From the NCBI GenBank assembly GCA_019057975.1, contig JAHLWJ010000267.1:1-6269 (forward strand): a stretch of DNA of 6,269 nucleotides, read 5' to 3'. The notes below the pieces were generated by a model that made no database searches, was not told where the DNA came from, and saw only the letters and a program-made list of their open reading frames with translations. The translations under genes were made by a program, and so were the position numbers. This document shows positions 1 through 4,380 of the stretch, piece by piece (position 1 is the first letter of the stretch; every line of letters begins with the position of its first letter). This DNA is from Promethearchaeota archaeon (GTDB lineage Archaea > Asgardarchaeota > Lokiarchaeia > Sigynarchaeales > SOKP01).

Positions 1-13
1 CATTATTTTCCAT
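1..13 (-). CDS. Possible first codons of a further downstream minus-strand gene (partial)
   Basis: The minus strand has an ATG at 13-11 followed by GAA AAT AAT (Met-Glu-Asn-Asn) before the window ends. It begins 21 bases after the ferredoxin gene's stop codon. An in-frame GTG at 22-20 is an alternative start, and a second ATG lies at 3-1 in another frame. Such a gap would suit a third gene of the oxidoreductase operon, for example a membrane anchor or a TorD-type assembly chaperone. Four codons cannot identify anything, and no strong Shine-Dalgarno site precedes the ATG. This is a marker of possible coding, not a firm gene. Confidence 0.2.
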
Positions 14-34
14 TATAATCACTTATTTTTTCTT

Positions 35-592
35 TTATAATTTTGATTTATAAATTACCGAAGGTTTTATTTTTTTATTATTTTGAAATCCTATAGCTTG
101 AGAATTATTTCCATATTTTTCTTGTAAATTTTCTATAGTGTCTACATCTAATGCATACATAGGGCATGCTTCCACACATATTGTTTGTTGACCTTTTTCC
201 AATCTCTCTACACACAGATCACATTTTCTCATTTTAGCATTAATAGTTGAATTAAATTGTGGCACATCCCATGGACACACTTTCAAGCATTTAGCTCCAC
301 ATTCTTCCTTACCTAAGCACAGTTCTTGATCCACTACAACAATTCCATCAGATTCTCTTTTTATAATTGCATTTGTAGGACATGCTTTTACACATGGAGG
401 ATCAGCACAGTGATTGCATGCTAATGCGAGGTAAGAAAGAGATAAATTAGGAAACTTTCCCTTTTCAATTGCTATTATACGCATCCAATTTTCAGGTCCC
501 GCATCAATATCATTCCAGTCTTTACAGGCAACTGAACATGTATAACAACCTGTACATCTTGTTTGATCAAAGTAAAATCCCATTTGTTTCAT
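35..592 (-). CDS. DmsB-like four-cluster [4Fe-4S] ferredoxin subunit of a molybdopterin oxidoreductase
   Basis: This 185-residue protein is an electron-transfer subunit that would pass electrons between the catalytic molybdopterin subunit and a membrane or soluble partner. It has exactly sixteen cysteines in four groups: C13/C16/C19/C23, C59/C62/C67/C71, C92/C98/C102/C106 and C124/C127/C139/C143. That is the number needed for four [4Fe-4S] clusters in the DmsB/PhsB/NrfC ferredoxin family. The start (MGFYFD then RCTGC) and the ICVEACPMYALD segment are typical of DmsB. E. coli DmsB is about 205 residues, so this one is slightly short. The third cysteine group is stretched (C-x5-C-x3-C-x3-CP) relative to the usual C-x2-C-x2-C-x3-CP. 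There is no signal peptide or membrane segment. The ATG overlaps the catalytic gene's stop codon as ATGA and follows a strong GGAGGG site, so translation is probably coupled. An alternative start is Met4. The family is certain; the electron donor and substrate are not. Confidence 0.93.
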   Translation of the reverse strand: MKQMGFYFDQTRCTGCYTCSVACKDWNDIDAGPENWMRIIAIEKGKFPNLSLSYLALACNHCADPPCVKACPTNAIIKRESDGIVVVDQELCLGKEECGAKCLKVCPWDVPQFNSTINAKMRKCDLCVERLEKGQQTICVEACPMYALDVDTIENLQEKYGNNSQAIGFQNNKKIKPSVIYKSKL

Positions 593-2886
593 GAAGATCC
601 CTCCGATTCTTTTTTTGAATATAGTTCTACTTGAACTAGGGCGCTATTCATGGGAAAAGCCCCTCCAGGAGAACGGGAATCTTTTGTTAGAACGTTCCCA
701 CACCCTCCAACATCAACACCTTCTTCATTTGGATTATACCATGCTCCTTGATAGATGACTACTACCCCAGGTATAACACGTTCAGTAACATTAGCAGGGA
801 TTCGAACTCTCCCCCTATCGTTAAAAATGTCGACTAAATCCCCATGTTCAATCCTTCTTAATTCAGCATCTATGGGATTTATCCATACCATATGGGGTTC
901 TACTTCTTCTAACCATGGAATCATACTTATGCTTGAATGAGTTCTTCTTTTATTATGAGGTGTGAGTAGTTGCAAGGGATATTTTTTTGCTAAAGGAGCA
1001 TCATAATGTTCTTCATGACTTAGATATTTAGGAATTGGTGGCATATTTGGTATATCTAATTCTGCAATATGTTCACAATATATCTCAATTTTACCCGATA
1101 ATGTAGGGAAGGGATTATTCTCTGGATCCGCTATTTGTTCTTTAAAAGCAACGAATGGCTCATCAACTTTTACTTTATAAAATCCATCTCTTTTCATTTC
1201 ATCATAACTCTTTATATCCTTACGAGGGGAACTAAATATTCGCAAAATTTGATCTTCTGATAAATTTAATAAACCAGGATCAACACCCAATTTTATCGCC
1301 AACTCCTTACATATTTCTACATCTGATTTCGATTCATACAAAGAATCAATTGCTTTATTCAAATAAATGTAATAAGGTGATCCGAGCCATGGTACAGCTA
1401 TATCATTACGTTCCATAAATGTATTTACTGGTAACAAAATATCTGCAAACTTAGCGGTCGGATTCATAAATTGTTCCAGAACTACAATGAACTCAAGAGA
1501 TTTTAATGCTTTTACACCCTTATTAACATTGCAATATTGATTTAAACGATTTTCTGCTACAATATATGCCATTTTTAAATCTGCGGGAAATCCGCCTTTT
1601 TTCCCTTGTAATATTGCATCATAATACTCATTAAAATGAATACGAGTACTTACAGGATTAGTTCCTCCTCTTAATTTATATAAGGCATCTTTTCGAGGAG
1701 GTGCTCTGAAATCAACTGGATTTCCTCTTGGAGATTGTTTCTTCTCTATCTTTTTTTTTTCTTCTTGCTTAATAGGTCCCGTTTTTTTCTTGCTCGTTGA
1801 TCCAACACTCTCACGGCTATAATATGCACGCATGAAACCGGAGGCATATCCACCATTAATACCAATATTACCAGTAATTGCACAAAGAACATTAGCAGCT
1901 CTAGAATACTGTTCTCCTAATGCGGTTCGAGCAGGGCCCCATCCTGCCATAAGAGCTGCCGGCTTATTTGTAGCATACTCTCTAGCTAGGCTTATTGTTG
2001 TTTCTGCTGGCACTGTAGTAATTTCTTCTGCCCATTGCGGCGTTTTAGGAATCCCATCCTCTTCTCCCATTATATAAGTCTTATATTTATCAAATCCAAC
2101 TGTGTATTTGTCAATGAAATTCTGATCTTGAAGGTTCTCAGTGATAATTACATATGCCATTGCGCTAAGCATTGCAGCGTCAGTACCTGGTCGAATGGGT
2201 ATCCACTGTTCTGCTAAAACAGCTGCTGAATCAGTAAAAATTGGATCGATATTAATAATTTTAATACCTTTTTCTCTTGCTTTTGCAAACATTAAAGGTG
2301 TACCTGGGTCCCAAATAGTGCTAGCTGGATTCCAACCCCACATGATGATAAGCTTAGATTTAAGTAAATCTTCACGAGCATTTCCAGTCATCATGGTTCC
2401 ATAAGTTGCCATAGATGCAAAAAGGGCGCCTTCATAAGAGGGTGCACCCCACATCCGAGTGTAACCTCCAAATTGATTAAGAATTAAACCTGAAGCTGTC
2501 ACACCATGGAGCATACCCTGATTTCCAGCACCGGGAACAAATAAAATAGAAGAATTTCCATATTTTTCCTTAATTTCTTTCATTTTATTTGCTACTATGC
2601 CTAATGCCTCATCCCAGGATATTCTTTCAAATTTACCTTCACCTCGTTCTCCAATACGACGCATGGGATATTTTAACCTATCTGGATGATAGACTTTTTG
2701 TCTGTATGCCCTTCCGCGTAAACAAGCTCGTAATTGGGGATCTTCACCATTATCTGTTTCAAAACGTATTATCTTACCGTCTTTAACATGAGCTTTAAGA
2801 GTACAGCGACCTCCGCAATCATGACAACAGCCAGTATTAATTATTTTAATATCGCTTTTTTCTACTTCGATATTATTTTTACTCAT
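589..2886 (-). CDS. DmsA-like molybdopterin-dependent oxidoreductase, catalytic subunit (DMSO reductase family)
   Basis: This 765-residue protein is close to mature DmsA in length. The N-terminal cluster motif is C21-x2-C24-x3-C28-x26-C55, followed by LRGR, which would bind one [4Fe-4S] cluster. Next come RISWDEAL (residues 88-95) and the molybdopterin core. Ser150 in GAPSYEGA aligns by eye with the serine that ligates Mo in DMSO reductases. WGWNPA (183-188) and WIPIRPGTDAA (228-238) are pterin-binding signatures. The C-terminal dinucleotide-binding domain spans about 636-756. The closest resemblance is to DmsA-type reductases, but S- or N-oxide, polysulfide or another substrate cannot be decided. 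No twin-arginine signal precedes Cys21, so a cytoplasmic location is likely. A lysine-rich, low-complexity insertion lies at about 355-388. The ATG at 2886 is the only ATG after an in-frame TGA just upstream; the nearest purine-rich site, AGGG, is about 14 bases away. The gene is co-transcribed with the four-cluster subunit. Confidence 0.94.
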   Translation of the reverse strand: MSKNNIEVEKSDIKIINTGCCHDCGGRCTLKAHVKDGKIIRFETDNGEDPQLRACLRGRAYRQKVYHPDRLKYPMRRIGERGEGKFERISWDEALGIVANKMKEIKEKYGNSSILFVPGAGNQGMLHGVTASGLILNQFGGYTRMWGAPSYEGALFASMATYGTMMTGNAREDLLKSKLIIMWGWNPASTIWDPGTPLMFAKAREKGIKIINIDPIFTDSAAVLAEQWIPIRPGTDAAMLSAMAYVIITENLQDQNFIDKYTVGFDKYKTYIMGEEDGIPKTPQWAEEITTVPAETTISLAREYATNKPAALMAGWGPARTALGEQYSRAANVLCAITGNIGINGGYASGFMRAYYSRESVGSTSKKKTGPIKQEEKKKIEKKQSPRGNPVDFRAPPRKDALYKLRGGTNPVSTRIHFNEYYDAILQGKKGGFPADLKMAYIVAENRLNQYCNVNKGVKALKSLEFIVVLEQFMNPTAKFADILLPVNTFMERNDIAVPWLGSPYYIYLNKAIDSLYESKSDVEICKELAIKLGVDPGLLNLSEDQILRIFSSPRKDIKSYDEMKRDGFYKVKVDEPFVAFKEQIADPENNPFPTLSGKIEIYCEHIAELDIPNMPPIPKYLSHEEHYDAPLAKKYPLQLLTPHNKRRTHSSISMIPWLEEVEPHMVWINPIDAELRRIEHGDLVDIFNDRGRVRIPANVTERVIPGVVVIYQGAWYNPNEEGVDVGGCGNVLTKDSRSPGGAFPMNSALVQVELYSKKESEGSS
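599..604 (-). promoter_or_regulatory. Strong ribosome binding site for the four-cluster ferredoxin gene
   Basis: The minus strand reads GGAGGG, six bases before the ATG at 592. It lies inside the last codons of the catalytic-subunit gene. It supports the first ATG as the start rather than Met4. Together with the ATGA overlap, it suggests re-initiation that would keep the two subunits in balance. Confidence 0.75.
1751..1760. repeat. Homopolymer run of ten T (ten A in the coding sense) inside the catalytic-subunit gene
   Basis: The plus strand has ten consecutive T, which reads as ten A in the coding direction and encodes part of a Glu-Lys-rich stretch at about residues 376-379. A second run of seven T lies at 1782-1788, in the same lysine-rich insertion. 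The reading frame is intact through both runs here. Such tracts are prone to replication or transcription slippage. Confidence 0.9.
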
Positions 2887-2971
2887 AATTTTAAATCATT
2901 CCCTAAGAATTATTAATTACACAAAAATTTGGTATTGCTTTAATTTTTATCGAGAAATTTTAAAATTAAGA
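2887..2971 (-). promoter_or_regulatory. Intergenic gap with a possible TATA element (2938-2952) for the oxidoreductase genes
   Basis: This 85-base AT-rich gap separates the esterase stop from the catalytic-subunit start, both on the minus strand. Read on the minus strand, CGATAAAAATTAAAG at 2952-2938 resembles an archaeal TATA-like element. Transcription starting about 25 bases downstream would leave a leader of roughly 30 bases. A 12-base palindrome, AATTTTAAAATT, sits at 2956-2967 just after the esterase stop, but base composition alone could produce it. No clear terminator hairpin is visible, so read-through from the esterase gene is also possible. Confidence 0.3.
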
Positions 2972-4273
2972 TTAAATGCCTATTAAATAGATTAATCCTT
3001 CAGGAAGATGTTCCCGCCAAGCAATATATTCATGTCCTCCGGGATATTCTTCATAATAGTGTTCATATCCTTTTTCTTGGAGCATATCACGAAATCGATG
3101 GACTGAAGGCATAGTTCGAGTTTCAAGATTTCCAATATTTACATAAAACTTTAAGGGTAAGTTCTTGCTTCTATAAAATTGCTTGATTAACCAGTACGGC
3201 TCTTGTTCATCTTCTTTATTCCACCACCGAACAAAATCTTTTCCGTAATAATAGCGCATCCGTTGGAAAAAGATATTTCCTGGAAACCAACCATAGAAAC
3301 CAGATTGCGATAAAATCTTTCTAAAAGTGTCTGGATACTTATATGCTATAAATGCAGCTCCTAGCGCACCAGAACTACTTCCCATTAATACTGATTCATC
3401 AGGATCAGAAGAAATATGATAATTTTCCCTTGCCCAAGATACTAATTCTTTAGCAATAAAATTTGCAAATGGGGGATAACAATCTAAGTCTTTTCCTCTT
3501 TGAAAACCACTATAATTGTGGATAAAAACCGCAACTAAAGGGGGAATTTTATTTTTAGCTATTAAATTATCAAATATTATAGGGGGTTGGGTAAAGTCAA
3601 GAAATGCCTTCCCGTCGAAAACCACTAAGAAATGATATTTTTTCCTAGTTTTGGTAAAATTTGGGGGAGTATATACCCAAATCTTACGATTCATATCTAA
3701 TATTTCACTATAAAAATCTATTTCTTTTACTTTTCCTGTAAGCACATTATCATCTTTCAATGTCCATATTCGTGGTTTTGTATCTGGCATTTCCAAGACT
3801 GAATATTCAATTTCAATTCGTTGCCCTTCTCTGCGATATCTTTGATAAAACTTTTTTGAGTTGAAAGGATCAGGGGAACAGGTATGCCAATTGAGGATTA
3901 TATTATCATAAAACCTATTGTACCTTAGATTATTATTCTTACTTATGGTATATATCGTACGAGTTCCATTAAGCACTCTAAAAGTCTTATAGAAAAGATT
4001 GGTGTTTTCAATCCGTTCACAGACGTTATTTGTGAGGACATCATCTTGATTTGCTAAGGCAGTTATAATTACAGCATTATTGGTCTCTTTTGTTCCTCGA
4101 ACAACAAAGGTTACAAGTTTATAGTTTTCATCATCTTCGAACTGTTCAATTATAGGTGTTCCCGTTTGCTCAATCTTTTTCCAAAACTCATCCAACGCAG
4201 AAATATTCCCTTCAATTAAATCCTGTTCGAGTCTAGATATTATTGGGCTTGTAAAGTGTTTTTTTCTTAGCAT
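2972..4273 (-). CDS. Enterochelin-esterase-like (Fes-type) two-domain alpha/beta hydrolase
   Basis: This 433-residue protein is close in size and layout to Fes (about 400 residues). Residues about 8-165 match the N-terminal Fes-type beta-sandwich, with SRLEQDLIEGN, EFWKKIEQTGTPIIE, LVTFVVRG and SVLEMPD. Residues about 180-433 are an esterase-D-like alpha/beta hydrolase, with RKIWVYTPPNF, LVVFDGKAFL and DNLIAKNKIPPLVAVFI. The nucleophile is probably Ser300 in G298-S-S-S-G302. His414 in PGGHEY is the likely histidine, and Glu384 in IGNLE is a candidate acid. The family hydrolyses siderophore esters, but many members have other or unknown esters. No siderophore or iron-uptake gene is visible here, so the substrate is open. 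There is no signal peptide, which suggests the cytosol. The start fits the family's N-terminus; an ATG ten bases upstream (4283) hits a stop after two codons. The gene is divergent from the acyl-CoA synthetase and lies upstream of the molybdopterin pair. Confidence 0.9.
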   Translation of the reverse strand: MLRKKHFTSPIISRLEQDLIEGNISALDEFWKKIEQTGTPIIEQFEDDENYKLVTFVVRGTKETNNAVIITALANQDDVLTNNVCERIENTNLFYKTFRVLNGTRTIYTISKNNNLRYNRFYDNIILNWHTCSPDPFNSKKFYQRYRREGQRIEIEYSVLEMPDTKPRIWTLKDDNVLTGKVKEIDFYSEILDMNRKIWVYTPPNFTKTRKKYHFLVVFDGKAFLDFTQPPIIFDNLIAKNKIPPLVAVFIHNYSGFQRGKDLDCYPPFANFIAKELVSWARENYHISSDPDESVLMGSSSGALGAAFIAYKYPDTFRKILSQSGFYGWFPGNIFFQRMRYYYGKDFVRWWNKEDEQEPYWLIKQFYRSKNLPLKFYVNIGNLETRTMPSVHRFRDMLQEKGYEHYYEEYPGGHEYIAWREHLPEGLIYLIGI

Positions 4274-4276
4274 CCT

Positions 4277-4281
4277 ACCTC
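4277..4281 (-). promoter_or_regulatory. Ribosome binding site of the esterase gene
   Basis: The minus strand reads TGAGGTAGGATG, giving GAGGT three bases before the ATG at 4273. This is closer than usual, but there is no better in-frame start nearby, and the family's N-terminal sequence begins within the first ten residues. Confidence 0.45.
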
Positions 4282-4319
4282 ATGATAAGAATTATAAAAA
4301 CGAATACTTTAGTAATATA

Positions 4320-4340
4320 ATTAAATTTCTTTAATTTAAT
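4320..4340. repeat. Perfect 8-base inverted repeat at the centre of the divergent promoter
   Basis: The left arm ATTAAATT (4320-4327) and right arm AATTTAAT (4333-4340) are perfect inverse complements, separated by TCTTT. The arms coincide with the TATA-like boxes proposed for the two opposite genes. The repeat could be two opposed core promoters, a dimeric repressor's operator, or chance in AT-rich DNA. Confidence 0.6.
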
Positions 4341-4365
4341 AGTAATGATAAACTTTTCTAATCAT

Positions 4366-4369
4366 GGAG
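4366..4369 (+). promoter_or_regulatory. Ribosome binding site supporting the TTG start at 4381
   Basis: GGAG lies 11 bases before the TTG, somewhat long but usable. The overlapping ATG at 4364 gives only four codons before a stop. An in-frame TGA at 4372-4374 rules out any longer form. The next in-frame ATG (4591) would cut away most of the SCP2 domain. TTG is therefore the best start. Confidence 0.5.
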
Positions 4370-4380
4370 ATTGAATAAAG

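Larger units (their letters stand above)
4274..4380. promoter_or_regulatory. Divergent promoter region between the esterase and SCP2-acyl-CoA synthetase genes
   Basis: These 107 very AT-rich bases must carry both start regions, because the flanking genes point away from each other. A TATA-like stretch for the plus-strand gene is AATTTAATA (4333-4341), about 44 bases before its TTG. For the minus-strand gene, AAAGAAATTTAATTATA (read on the minus strand, about 4333-4317) looks like a purine-rich BRE followed by a TATA box, about 50 bases before its ATG. With archaeal spacing (TATA about 26 bases ahead of transcription), both leaders would be roughly 20 bases. The assignment depends on the organism being archaeal. 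Confidence 0.45.

Noticed and set aside
755..940. Plus-strand frame of 61 codons opposite the catalytic-subunit gene
   Set aside because: It is antisense to the well-conserved dinucleotide-binding domain, has no family resemblance, and is too short to stand alone.
1832..2404. Overlapping plus-strand frames (1832-2077, 2035-2217, 2141-2404) opposite the catalytic-subunit gene
   Set aside because: They are shadows of the molybdopterin core on the other strand, overlap one another in different frames and show no recognisable domain.
2589..2916. Plus-strand frames (2589-2786, 2734-2916) over the N-terminus of the catalytic-subunit gene
   Set aside because: They lie antisense to the conserved cluster-binding region and have low-complexity hydrophobic composition typical of AT-rich shadows.
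2956..2967. Palindrome AATTTTAAAATT as a terminator or operator
   Set aside because: It is a perfect palindrome with no loop and only A/T pairs, expected often in such DNA, and not a convincing hairpin.
4364..4378. Tiny frame ATG GAG ATT GAA TAA before the TTG start as a leader peptide
   Set aside because: It has only four codons and no regulatory codons; it is better explained as the ribosome binding site of the downstream gene.
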